Of a DNA stretch of 59,698 bases, positions 40,814 to 50,700 are shown one piece after another; position 1 is the first letter of the stretch, and every line of letters begins with the position of its first letter. This DNA is from Daejeonella sp. H1SJ63 (GTDB taxonomy: Bacteria > Bacteroidota > Bacteroidia > Sphingobacteriales > Sphingobacteriaceae): positions 1 to 59,698 of the forward strand of contig NZ_JARKMZ010000043.1 of the NCBI RefSeq assembly GCF_029360775.1. The letters are read 5' to 3'. The position numbers and the translations under genes were made by a program. The notes under the pieces are model-generated. The model saw nothing but the letters and a program-made list of their open reading frames with translations. It ran no database searches and had not been told where the DNA came from.

Positions 40814-40841
40814 TATTGCGTCCTGCGTATTGCGTATTGAG
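40814..40841. repeat. Left heptamer tract beside the four-helix-bundle gene
   Basis: Four consecutive 7-mers, TATTGCG, TCCTGCG, TATTGCG and TATTGAG, lie between the fadA start codon and the stop codon of the four-helix-bundle gene. The right-hand tract at 41221-41259 has related units in inverse orientation. Confidence 0.65.
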
Positions 40842-40852
40842 CTACACACACG

Positions 40853-41218
40853 TCACAATTTTTGATTTATAGATTTTTGAAGATTAAAGTTCATTTTCTG
40901 AATCTCATCTATGTTGTCAAGAATTTCATTACAAAGTTTGGAATCTAAATATCCAAGCCGTTCAGAAATTACTAATTGAGTCTGCAATTCATATGAAGAT
41001 CCATTAGCAACACTCAGAAAGTGTAAAAACTCCTTATTTGAATTTCTTCCGCCACCTTCCGAAATATTAGATGGAATTGAGACAGCACAACGTCTAATTT
41101 GAGATACTAAGCTAAAACGTTCATCCGCAGGGAACTTTGCAGTAATGTCGTAAACCTTTATCGCAAGGTCTATGCTCTTGTTCCAAATCTTGAGATCCTT
41201 TATGTTATGCATAATCAT
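40853..41218 (-). CDS. Four-helix-bundle (IVS/S23-like) protein
   Basis: This 121-residue protein belongs to the four-helix-bundle family first found encoded in 23S rRNA intervening sequences and related to the Avd protein of diversity-generating retroelements. Segments typical of the family are MHNIKDLKIWNKSIDLAIKVY, FPADERFSLVSQIRRCAVSIPSNISEG and the later EFLHFLSVANGSSYELQTQL. It probably forms a pentameric, basic, nucleic-acid-binding barrel; its function is unknown. The start may be the second Met (codon 3). It sits inside the fad operon between fadN and fadA with an inverted pair of heptamer tracts around it, as if inserted. Confidence 0.92.
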   Translation of the reverse strand: MIMHNIKDLKIWNKSIDLAIKVYDITAKFPADERFSLVSQIRRCAVSIPSNISEGGGRNSNKEFLHFLSVANGSSYELQTQLVISERLGYLDSKLCNEILDNIDEIQKMNFNLQKSINQKL

Positions 41219-41220
41219 TA

Positions 41221-41259
41221 TACTCTATACGCAATACTCTGTACGCTATACTCAACATT
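41221..41259. repeat. Right heptamer tract abutting the fadN stop codon
   Basis: Consecutive 7-mers TACTCTA, TACGCAA, TACTCTG, TACGCTA and TACTCAA end next to the fadN stop codon. Read on the minus strand (TTGAGTA TAGCGTA CAGAGTA TTGCGTA TAGAGTA) they match the units of the left tract, so the two tracts form an inverted pair. Confidence 0.65.
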
Positions 41260-43686
41260 CTAATTCCTCAAAGGCTTACCTTTTGTCAAAATGCTCTGAA
41301 TTCTTTCTAACGTTTTTTTCTCACCGCAAAGCGACAAAAAGACTTCCCTTTCAAGATCCAGCAAATATTGTTCTGAAACCAGACCTGGCTGTGAAAGATT
41401 CCCGCCACAAAGCACATAACCCAGCTTTTCGGAGATCTTTTTATCGTGTTCAGAAATAAAGTTTCCGGCGAACATGGAGTTTGCTCCCACATAAACTATT
41501 CCCATTCCCTGCTTACCCAAAACGCGAATATCCTTACGTCTGACCGGCTGAGTATATCCAAGCTCTGCCATTTCAATGGCTTTATTCTTTGCATCAATAA
41601 TCAACCGATTTCTGTTCATACTGATGCTGTATTTTTCCTTTTGCAGATAACCAAGCTCGGCAGCTTCATGACCTGAGGTAGAAACTTTTGCCATACCAAT
41701 GGTCAGGAACCTTTCTCTGAGAGCAGCCTGCTCGATCTGACCTTCTTTAAAGTCATCAGAAAGGCGAAGTGCAAACTCTTTGGAACCGCCTCCTCCGGGG
41801 ATCAGTCCGACACCAAATTCCACCAATCCCATATAAGTTTCAGCATTAGCCTGAACATGATCTGCATGCAGACATAATTCGCAGCCACCACCAAGGGTAA
41901 GGTTATGAGGTGCCGCAACCACCGGAATATTGGAATAACGCATCCGCATCATGGTATTCTGAAACATCCTGATGGCAATATTAATCTCATCCCAATCCTG
42001 CTCTACTGCCGCCATAAATATCATTCCGATATTAGCACCGGCTGAGAAATTGGCTCCATCATTTCCAACAACCAGGCCTCTGAAATCCTTTTCTGCAAGA
42101 TCAATGGCTTTATTCAATCCCTGCAGGACTTCCCCTCCAATCGTATTCATCTTGGTGTGAAACTCAACATTCAGAATTCCATCGCCCAGATCGGTAATGG
42201 TTGTACCTGAATTCTTCCAGACCGTTGAAGTTGAACGAATATTATCCAGAATGATGAAAGATTCAGATCCCGGAACAGTTTTATAGGTTTTGGAAGGGAT
42301 ATCGTAATATTTTTTAATCCCATTCTCTATTTTGTAAAATGATTCATTTCCAGCAGCAAGCATTTCATGTACCCATGATGCAGCTTCGCCGGTCTGTCCG
42401 ATAGCCGGGTTGCTATACTTTTTCATGCCATCGAGGGTGGTTTTAACCCCCAAAGCATCCCATACCTCGAAAGGTCCGAGTTCCCAGCCAAATCCGGCAC
42501 GCATCGCATCATCAATACGGTACAACTCATCCGATATTTCAGGAATACGATCCGAAACATACTCGAAAAGCCCAAAGAATGAGGTGCGGAAAAACTCTCC
42601 TGCCTTATCTGTACCATTTGCAAATACTTTCATCCTCTCCCGAAGGTTTTCAACCAATTTAGTTGCTTCGAGAGTTGACGATTTTATTTTTTGCTGAGGT
42701 TTATATTCTAATGTTTTAAGATCAAGGGCAAGGATTTCAGATTTTCCATCGGCTCCTTTAACTTTCTTATAAAATCCCTGTTTGGTTTTATCGCCCAGCC
42801 ATTTATTCTCCTGCATTTTCTTCACATAATCCGGCAAGCCAAAAAGATCATGTGCTTTATCATCCGGAAGATTGTTGTACAAGCCTGAAGCTACATTAAT
42901 CATGGTATCCAGACCTACCACATCAGTGGTACGAAAGGTGGCAGATTTAGGCCTTCCTAATGCAGGGCCGGTATATTTATCAACTTCCTCTACAGTAAGA
43001 TCCATTTTGTCGACCAGGTGCAATAAAGCCATGATTGAATAAACACCTACGCGGTTAGCGATAAATGCCGGGGTATCTTTACAGAGCACAGTTGTCTTAC
43101 CCAGAAATTTATCCCCGTAGTGCATCAGAAAGTCGATCACATCGGATCTGGTTTCTTTACCAGGAATAATTTCGAGCAATCTGAGATAACGTGGCGGATT
43201 GAAGAAGTGTGTTCCGCAGAAATGATCACGAAAATCATCTGAACGGCCCTCAGCCATCAGATGAATCGGAATACCTGATGTATTTGAACTGATCAGGGTA
43301 CCGGGAGTTCTGAATTTTTCTACCTGATCATAAATCAGTTTCTTAATATCAAGACGCTCAACAACTACCTCAATTACCCAGTCGCATGAGGCAATATCCT
43401 TCATGTTATCTTCAAAGTTTCCGGTATTTATTTTGTTTGCTGATTTTTTTGTAAAAACTGCTGACGGATTAGCTTTGAGAGTGCTTTCCAATGCGGAATT
43501 AACAATACGATTGCGAACATTTTTATTGGTCAGATCAAGTCCTTTAGCCTGTTCCTCTGCACTAAGCTCTTTAGGCACCATATCCAGAAGTAATACTTCA
43601 ACACCAATATTGGCAAAATGGCAGGCTATCCTTGACCCCATAATACCGGAACCCAGAACAGCAACTTTTCTGATCACTCGTTTCAT
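41260..43686 (-). CDS. fadN: 3-hydroxyacyl-CoA dehydrogenase/enoyl-CoA hydratase fusion
   Basis: This 808-residue enzyme performs the hydration and second oxidation of beta-oxidation. The dehydrogenase comes first: NAD-binding GSGIMGSRIACHFANIGVEV at residue 11, then HFFNPPRYLRLLEIIPG and AFIANRVGVY in the next 200 residues. The hydratase domain follows at about 500-720 (VVGNDGANFSAGANIGMIF, then LTLGGGCELCLHADH and GLIPGGGGSKEF). This domain order is that of B. subtilis FadN (about 789 aa), the reverse of E. coli FadB. It is 12 bp downstream of the MarR gene and should be co-transcribed with it. Confidence 0.95.
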   Translation of the reverse strand: MKRVIRKVAVLGSGIMGSRIACHFANIGVEVLLLDMVPKELSAEEQAKGLDLTNKNVRNRIVNSALESTLKANPSAVFTKKSANKINTGNFEDNMKDIASCDWVIEVVVERLDIKKLIYDQVEKFRTPGTLISSNTSGIPIHLMAEGRSDDFRDHFCGTHFFNPPRYLRLLEIIPGKETRSDVIDFLMHYGDKFLGKTTVLCKDTPAFIANRVGVYSIMALLHLVDKMDLTVEEVDKYTGPALGRPKSATFRTTDVVGLDTMINVASGLYNNLPDDKAHDLFGLPDYVKKMQENKWLGDKTKQGFYKKVKGADGKSEILALDLKTLEYKPQQKIKSSTLEATKLVENLRERMKVFANGTDKAGEFFRTSFFGLFEYVSDRIPEISDELYRIDDAMRAGFGWELGPFEVWDALGVKTTLDGMKKYSNPAIGQTGEAASWVHEMLAAGNESFYKIENGIKKYYDIPSKTYKTVPGSESFIILDNIRSTSTVWKNSGTTITDLGDGILNVEFHTKMNTIGGEVLQGLNKAIDLAEKDFRGLVVGNDGANFSAGANIGMIFMAAVEQDWDEINIAIRMFQNTMMRMRYSNIPVVAAPHNLTLGGGCELCLHADHVQANAETYMGLVEFGVGLIPGGGGSKEFALRLSDDFKEGQIEQAALRERFLTIGMAKVSTSGHEAAELGYLQKEKYSISMNRNRLIIDAKNKAIEMAELGYTQPVRRKDIRVLGKQGMGIVYVGANSMFAGNFISEHDKKISEKLGYVLCGGNLSQPGLVSEQYLLDLEREVFLSLCGEKKTLERIQSILTKGKPLRN

Positions 43687-43698
43687 TTTTAAGAAATT

Positions 43699-44163
43699 TC
43701 AAATTTCACTACCCGGAATTTCCGGGTAGCGAAATTGAGGTTTATAATCAATGGTTAGTTGGATTATCTTATTTAGGGTTTTTATCAATTGCAGTCTTTC
43801 CTTACTGGAAACATGTTCATTCAGGTATTCATTAAATGAACGTACCACAAACTTGGCAATCTGGCGCTTCTCTTTACCGAAAGGTGTCAGAAATATCCTG
43901 ACCGATCGTTTATCCTCAGGATCAGGTTTCCTGTATATGAGATCCAGTTCTTCCATACTTTTAAGTATTCTGGACAGACTGGTTGATTTGACACCTGACA
44001 AAGCAGCAATCTGCGACACTGCTGTACCTTCTTCATGAATATTAATCAGCATGTAACCCAGCGCCTGGGTTATCCCATAATCAGAAGCAATCTGATTATA
44101 TTTATTAGCAGCGGTCTGCCATGCTATTTTCAAAAAATAATCTACAGTTTCTTCCGGTCTCAT
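43699..44163 (-). CDS. MarR-family regulator of the fad operon
   Basis: This 154-residue winged-helix protein has the MarR layout: an N-terminal dimer helix, HTH around TAVSQIAALSGVKSTSLSRILKSME (about residues 47-71), the wing DPEDKRSVRIFLTPFGKEK and a long C-terminal dimer helix. Being first in the unit with fadN, fadA and fadE, it probably represses fatty-acid breakdown and responds to an acyl-CoA. A 14-bp palindrome just before its start overlaps the predicted transcription start, pointing to autoregulation. B. subtilis controls the same set of enzymes with a TetR-type FadR instead. Confidence 0.93.
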   Translation of the reverse strand: MRPEETVDYFLKIAWQTAANKYNQIASDYGITQALGYMLINIHEEGTAVSQIAALSGVKSTSLSRILKSMEELDLIYRKPDPEDKRSVRIFLTPFGKEKRQIAKFVVRSFNEYLNEHVSSKERLQLIKTLNKIIQLTIDYKPQFRYPEIPGSEI

Positions 44164-44171
44164 TTAACTTA

Positions 44172-44185
44172 CTATGCAAGCATAG
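44172..44185. promoter_or_regulatory. Candidate MarR operator palindrome
   Basis: CTATGC-AA-GCATAG is a perfect 6-bp inverted repeat around AA, 8 bp upstream of the MarR start codon and directly next to the -7 box, so it covers the expected transcription start. Confidence 0.55.
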
Positions 44186-44217
44186 CAAATCTATATATTA
44201 GAAATCAATAAAACAAG
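44186..44217 (-). promoter_or_regulatory. Putative promoter of the marR-fad operon
   Basis: On the minus strand CTTG (44217-44214) and TAGATTTG (44193-44186) are separated by 20 bp, close to the Bacteroidota consensus TTTG-N19-21-TAnnTTTG. It is the best promoter match in the window. Confidence 0.6.
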
Positions 44218-44258
44218 GCTTTTCATTTTTTCTACAAAAGCATTTAGCTGATAAATCT

Positions 44259-44266
44259 TAGTTTTG
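44259..44266 (+). promoter_or_regulatory. Putative -7 box of the small secreted protein gene
   Basis: TAGTTTTG fully matches TAnnTTTG, 7 bp before the ATG at 44274, giving a very short or absent leader. It diverges from the fad operon promoter. Confidence 0.38.
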
Positions 44267-44273
44267 ATCACAG

Positions 44274-44678
44274 ATGAAGAAAAATAAACTATACATTCTG
44301 ATCCTATCGCTGGCAGCTATTGCCGGAATGATATGGAATACACTGAGCGAACCGGGTATAAAGGAACTGAAAAGCAATTTTAAGGAAGAAGCATTTATCC
44401 GTAATGAGCAGAATACCGGACCTGTGATCCGCATCTATTCAGTAAGTATGGACAACGAAAACAGAAACGAAATTGAGCTATACGGTAACTACATGCCTCA
44501 TAATAAATATGGAACAACCAGGGTTTATTTCTTTTTAAACAGTAAACCTTTCCCTGAATCTCTAAAATCAGGAGATATCAATATACAGGATGAGTTTAAG
44601 GAAAACTGCATTGCACTCTATGAAAAAAACGGAATGAGTCAAAGCTCCATCAGGTGGTATCCATTCAGAAATGAATAA
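44274..44678 (+). CDS. Small membrane-anchored or secreted hypothetical protein
   Basis: This 134-residue protein has an N-terminal hydrophobic segment (residues 6-22) that could be a signal peptide or anchor, then a small beta-rich domain (PVIRIYSVSMDNENRNEIELYGN, then TTRVYFFLNSKPFPESLK) with no recognised family. It has one cysteine. It is divergent from the MarR gene across a 110-bp region and convergent with the giant adhesin gene 99 bp away. Nothing ties it to fatty-acid breakdown beyond the shared upstream region. Confidence 0.65.
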   Translation: MKKNKLYILILSLAAIAGMIWNTLSEPGIKELKSNFKEEAFIRNEQNTGPVIRIYSVSMDNENRNEIELYGNYMPHNKYGTTRVYFFLNSKPFPESLKSGDINIQDEFKENCIALYEKNGMSQSSIRWYPFRNE

Positions 44679-44777
44679 AATAAAATTACCTGCTTACCCT
44701 CTGCATTTTAAAATATTCGGTGAATACCACTTCAATCAAATTATTTTGCCGGCGAGCTTAAACTAAAAGGAACAGAC

Positions 44778-47700
44778 TTAGTAAATAATGGTTATGAAAC
44801 CTTTTATCGGACGGGCATCAGCGCCAAAATCTATAATGTAATAATAGGTATCCTCTATCAGAGGTGAACCCTGATATGTTCCATCCCAATCATTCTGATA
44901 ATTTCTGCTGGTATAAAACACTCTGCCGGCCTTATCAAATATTTTGACAGTATGATTTGGATACATATCAATATTTTCAATAATCCATTTATCATTTTTT
45001 CCATCATTATTTGGCGTAATAATATTAGTCGGCTTAATTGCTTTATAGTCATTAAGCACAGTAATAGTAATACCGGCACTCGTTATACACCCTGAAGCAT
45101 TGCCTGCATTAACTGTATATGTGGTAGTTACTGCCGGACGAACTGTTAAAATACCACTATTCTGTCCGCTAACAATACCATGGGCATCCTGCCATTTGTA
45201 GGTAATTCCTCCGGCAGCATTCAACTGAACCTTCTCTCCTTTACTGATTACCAAACCTTTATCACTGATGATATCAACCACAGGAGATGGATTAATTGTG
45301 AGCTCAAATGTTCTGCTGATTGTATTGACTCCTCCATGCTCAGTGCCTCCATCATCACTTACGGTAACAGTGATTTTTACTATACCGATCATTCCCAACC
45401 GGGTTTTATAGTTAATAGTATTATCGTTTACCGTAAGCTCTTCAAAAAACGAAGAATTATCAGCCCCGACTGCCAAACTTAAATTCTGAGCAGATTCAGG
45501 TCCTGCAGAAATTCCACTCAATGCAATTTTCTGAATTTCTGTACTAAAGCATACTGAACGATTGGCAAGAGCATTAAGGGTTGGAGCCTCATTTACATCA
45601 GCTAAATTGATTGTAAAGATCTTTTCATAAGAAAATCCATTAACTGATGTTGAGCGCACCAAAACACTATAACTTGTTTTTCCCTCATAATTCAGAATTG
45701 CAGCCGTTACAAGCTTATTGCCGGCAATAGTGAACAAATTGTTATCAGTACCTCCTTTTCCTTCAACAAGACTGTAAGTGAAGCTATTTGAGGTAGAATA
45801 TTTGGGAGTAGATGTTAAAGTACCGGCAATTGTCCCGGCAGACTGATTTTCAAAGAGGTTTACACCTGTTAAACTAATATCTGCAGGAGCATCGTTCCTT
45901 TCATTAACAGTGATGGAGTACACGGTTTTAGTAATACCATCCTGTGCAGTAACTGTCAAATAGTTTCCTGTTTCAGGGCTTGCACTGATATTGTCGGTAT
46001 TCCAGGTCTGGTTTGATTCAGCTTTAGTTAAATTGGCAAGCAAATCTGATTTTGATGTTCCGTATGGAATATTACTGATGAGGGTTCCTGAAACATTATA
46101 TACCGCTGACCTTATCGCAGTGTTTCTGCTAACCTCTACATAGGATATAAAAGTTGTAAAATGTTTGGTCCAAATGATAATATCCGTACCATTATCAACT
46201 TTATAAGCACCCTTCTCAGGCATGGCATTGGCAGCTGCCTGAGAATCTGTACCCGTTACGGATATCTCTGTAAACTGCCCTCCCGGAACAATAAAGCCTA
46301 CCTTCTTACCGGTTTGCCCTTTCATCACAATTCTTACCGCCTGATCAAATGAAAGTTCTACTCCAGATGATCCCAACTCAATTGCTACTACCGGCTGTCT
46401 GCCAATTTCAGAATTTACCGGGTCAAGTGCCAGGGTTTTGATGGTAGGAGCAATGAGTACTCCGTTCCAGGAAGTATCAGCGGCTTTAACATTTACAAAC
46501 TCCGGAATATATATGTCTGAAGATGATGAATAAATCGTTGTTTTAGGCAGAATTCCCAATCCTCCGGTAATTAATGAATTGAAATCAATAGTAGGACTTC
46601 CTGTACCTTCAGATACAGACATAATGATATCATCTGTAGGTGAAGTTGCAAGAATCTTTGGCTGAGCACCCGTAACAGTTGTAATTCCGGTAATTACATC
46701 CGGTATCACCTGATCAGGCATGGCTCTGATCACATTTATCTTGTATACCTTATCGCTTCTTCCGGGTGAAGATGTAATTACCTGAATTTCTTTTTCTGTA
46801 CCGGCTATCAGCGGAATGATATCCGATTCGGAATTGCTTGTCACTGCTTTTCCGTCAACGGTGATTGTTCCTGTCCCAATCGGTTTTACTCTGATTCCAC
46901 TGATCTGATTATTATAAGCCACCCCGCAGAAGGCATAAATACCTGAGCTGAATACATAGTTATAAGGAGTATTGCTAAGAATTATATTGCTAAGATCGGC
47001 TGCAGGCTCCTGAGTATAATTTACACTTGCAATTGCACTATTGAGCAGACCTGCCTTAACAGCAATTGCTTTGATCTGTCCGGCAGCATTGATCTTAGGC
47101 TTAGCCGCAGCAGAATACAGGAAAGTTGAACCTCCAGCTGAAGTATTAGGATTAGTACCATCAATAGTATAATATATAGCATCTGCACCCGCTGAAGTAA
47201 TTGTTAGCTCCGTTCCGAATACTACAGCACCTGCGGCGGGACTAAAAACGGGGCTTACCTGGGTATCTGCAATTCTGCTCAGCTTTATCGTATATGTTTT
47301 ACTAAACTTTCCGCTCTCGGTTGTACCAACAGTTATTGTTGTTTCTGTACCCGCTGCAATACTGATTGGAGCAGATGCAGTACCGCTTGCAAGGGTAAAT
47401 CCATTGACTGTAATCACCCCGGAACCTGAAGGGCTCACTGTTATACTTGCTACAGAATTTGCAACAGATACATTATTATAAGTATAAATCGCAGGGTTGA
47501 AAGTAAACCCAGAAGGTGATCCGCTAATAACAATATTACTCAGGTCAGAAGAAATACCGGATAAGTAGGTAATTCTTGCCTGCGCCTGACTGCCGGTATT
47601 ATTTTCTACTGCCTGCCCATTGATAGCAGCAACAAATATGCCTTCACCTTCGCCTGCAGGAGCGGTGACAGTTGCAAAATAGGTACCATCTCCCTTATCA

Positions 47701-50700
47701 GTAGTACCACTAATTGTTCCGGTACCGCTTAATTTAGTAATTGCAACACTTTGTCCTCCAACATTAAGATCATTGCTATTCAGGTCTTTTGCCCTAACAG
47801 TTAATATCTGTGTACTGGTACCATTTGCAGAAATTGAGGCAGTAAGTGGCGATAAAATGGAATTACGGGCAAGTACCGGACCTGCAACTGTAGTAATTGA
47901 AGCGCTTGTACCACTTAATGAATTATTGTCGGTAGCTGTAACTGTTGCAGATGTTTGTGCGGCAGTATGTGTTGTAAAAACAACAGTAGCAATACCGCTT
48001 GCATTGGTCTGACTTGTAGCTGATGCAAAACTTCCATTGGCATCGCTCTTTGTCCAGATTACGGTTAGTCCTGCGGTACCAACCGGACTATTATCAGCGT
48101 CAGCCAACTGGGCGCTGACTGTCACGGCGGAGCCTGCAATAGGGGAAGAATTGCCTGACGTTACAATGTATTTACTTCCAGCTGAAGTATTAATATTCAC
48201 ACCGGCACTTGCAGCTGAAGCATTCGTTGTGCCGGTCTCCATAACACGGGCATAAAAAGTATATTGCGTTGAAACACTTAAGCCGCTGAAGACATTACTG
48301 CTCTGCCATGTAGTTCCATTCTTGCTGAATTCATGTAAGGCATTGGCAACCAAAGCAATACTATTAGTTGTTTTTGAAAGCAATACGGGGGCAGCAGGAG
48401 CCGCGGGGGCTGTCGCTTTCTGCACAGCTGTAGTTCCCGAACTTGTAACTGATCCTGTACCTGAAACACCATCAGCAGTTGCAGTTACGGTAATCACAAA
48501 AGCAATATCAGCCTCAACCAGGGTATAGTTTGAGGAAACTGCACCACTGATAGGATTAGCTCCCCTGTACCATTGATAAACAGGAGTTCCGGAATTCGTA
48601 AGGGATGGTGCAGCACTCAATGTTTCCCCGTATCTTGGAGTACCTGAGATAGAAACTGAGCCGCTCATCACCGGAATACTCATTCTTGTAACAGTTATTG
48701 TATAAACTTTACTGCTTTTTCCGGTCTCGGTAAGCACCACTGAAATTGATTTAGCAACGTCTGCATTGAGGCTGATCGCAGCCGAAGCTGTACCACTGCT
48801 AACCGCGCTCCCATCTACAGTAATTGTTCCAATACCTGTTGGTGTAATTGTAATACTATTTACACTATTACCTACGCTCACTCCTGTATAGCTATATGTA
48901 CCTGATGCAAATGTAAAACCTGACGGACTACCACTCAAAACAATTGAATTCAGGTCAGCACTCGCAGCCTGCGAATAACTGGCACTTCCCGTTGCGCTAT
49001 TGCTAAATCCTGTTCTAACTGCAATTGCTTTAATCGTTTGTGCAGAATTAATTAATGGTTTTGATGCAGGATTATATAAGAAAGTTGAACCTCCTGCAGA
49101 TGTTGCCGGATTTGAGCCATCAATTGTATAATAAATTGCAGAGGCTCCATCAGATATAATGGTCAGCTCGGTGCCAAATGCAACAGCTCCTGCAGCCGGA
49201 CTGAATGTTGGTGTAGTTTGCGGAATAGAATTACTTATTTCAACATTTCCACTGGTGATAGCTACCCCGCTTGCCGGGGTAAATGTGAAAGTTCCAATAC
49301 CGGGCGTTCCGGTAAATATCAATGTATTGGTCAGATTTGCAATACCATTACTAAAATCTGCTGCATTATTCAGCTTTGTTACTCCACTAAGGCCACTGAT
49401 GGCGCCTGTTAAATTCGTGCTGACTGTGATATTGTTTGCTGATGCATCAAAATTTGTTACTGTATTACCATATGCGTCCTGAGCAGTAAGAGTGTTTGTG
49501 CCAATAAAGCCTGCTCCTGATGGTTGCGGAGATGCAAGACTCACATCCAATTTACTAAAGCTGCCTGTACTAACAGTAACATTATGACGATCAGCATCAC
49601 TTGAAGTGATCGTTCCATCACTTGCGGTTATTGAAGCTGTTTCTGCTTTGTACAAGGTCGCCACTCCATTTTGTCCGCCGGAAACGGCAGCAAGCCCGTT
49701 TGTAAATAAAATGGTGGTTGAAGTACCGAAATTGACTGCGGCACCATTTTTATCTATCAGTTTAGGCACAAAGACCGGATTAGTAGTTGAACCTGCACCG
49801 CTAAAAGTCAGGCTCTTATTTCCGGTATAGCTATACGCTGTATTTCCATTTGAATCTTTTGCAGTGATTGTAAGGTTCTGGCTTGTGCCTGCAGTCTGAC
49901 TTGCTGTACCTGAAATAACTAATCTGGTTGCAGCACTTGCTTCCCCGGTAGCAAAATCACTCAAAGTGGTAAAACGGGAATACTCAGTATAGGTACCGGT
50001 TCTGGTGTAAACGCCACCGTCTGGAGCACTCCAGCCATTGTTATATGTCCTGATTACAAAATTGGCTGTATTTGCGCTTCCCACATCCCCGCTTACATAA
50101 TTCAGTCTCAACTTATACGAACGGGATCCCAGAGCAAAGGTACCATCACTTGTTAAAGTCCAGTAGCGATTAATATCTTTATCACTAATCAAATCACCGG
50201 ATAAAATCTGAGGATGGGCCGACCCGGTGGTTGACAGGATAAGATTTCCGGCAGTACCTCCTATTCCGTCAATATCTATAATCAATGGGGTGTAATCAGT
50301 TGCAGTACCAATCTCATAAGTTGCAGCAGCCAGGTTACCAGTTCCAAGATTCTTACTTAATTTTCCAACAATATGTCCGCTGTTGCGGGATACGCTCCCT
50401 GCACTTGCAATTGTCAGTGTATTCAGTCCATTGTTGATATTTCCTGAGTTTAGTGTCAGAACTCCGTTTACCGTAAGAGCAGAATTTATACTGAGTCCAT
50501 TGGAATTATTAAGCTGCAGATTATTAAGTGCACTAATACCTGATGGAATGAAAAGACCGGAAGAGCTCCCTCCAAATGAAATACTTGAAGCAGATGTTGC
50601 TATAAGGTTTGAGGATGTTCCCGCGATTGCCGAGCCATTCAAAGTTAGCGTATTTGAGCCGATTGCTATTTGTCCTCCATTCAGAGTCAGATCACGGGAT

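Noticed and set aside
40853-41218. Diversity-generating retroelement built on the Avd-like protein
   Set aside because: No reverse transcriptase and no template/variable repeat pair was seen within several kb.
49159-49482. 107-aa plus-strand ORF opposite an A-C unit
   Set aside because: The same shadow appears opposite several other units, so it follows from the repeat structure.
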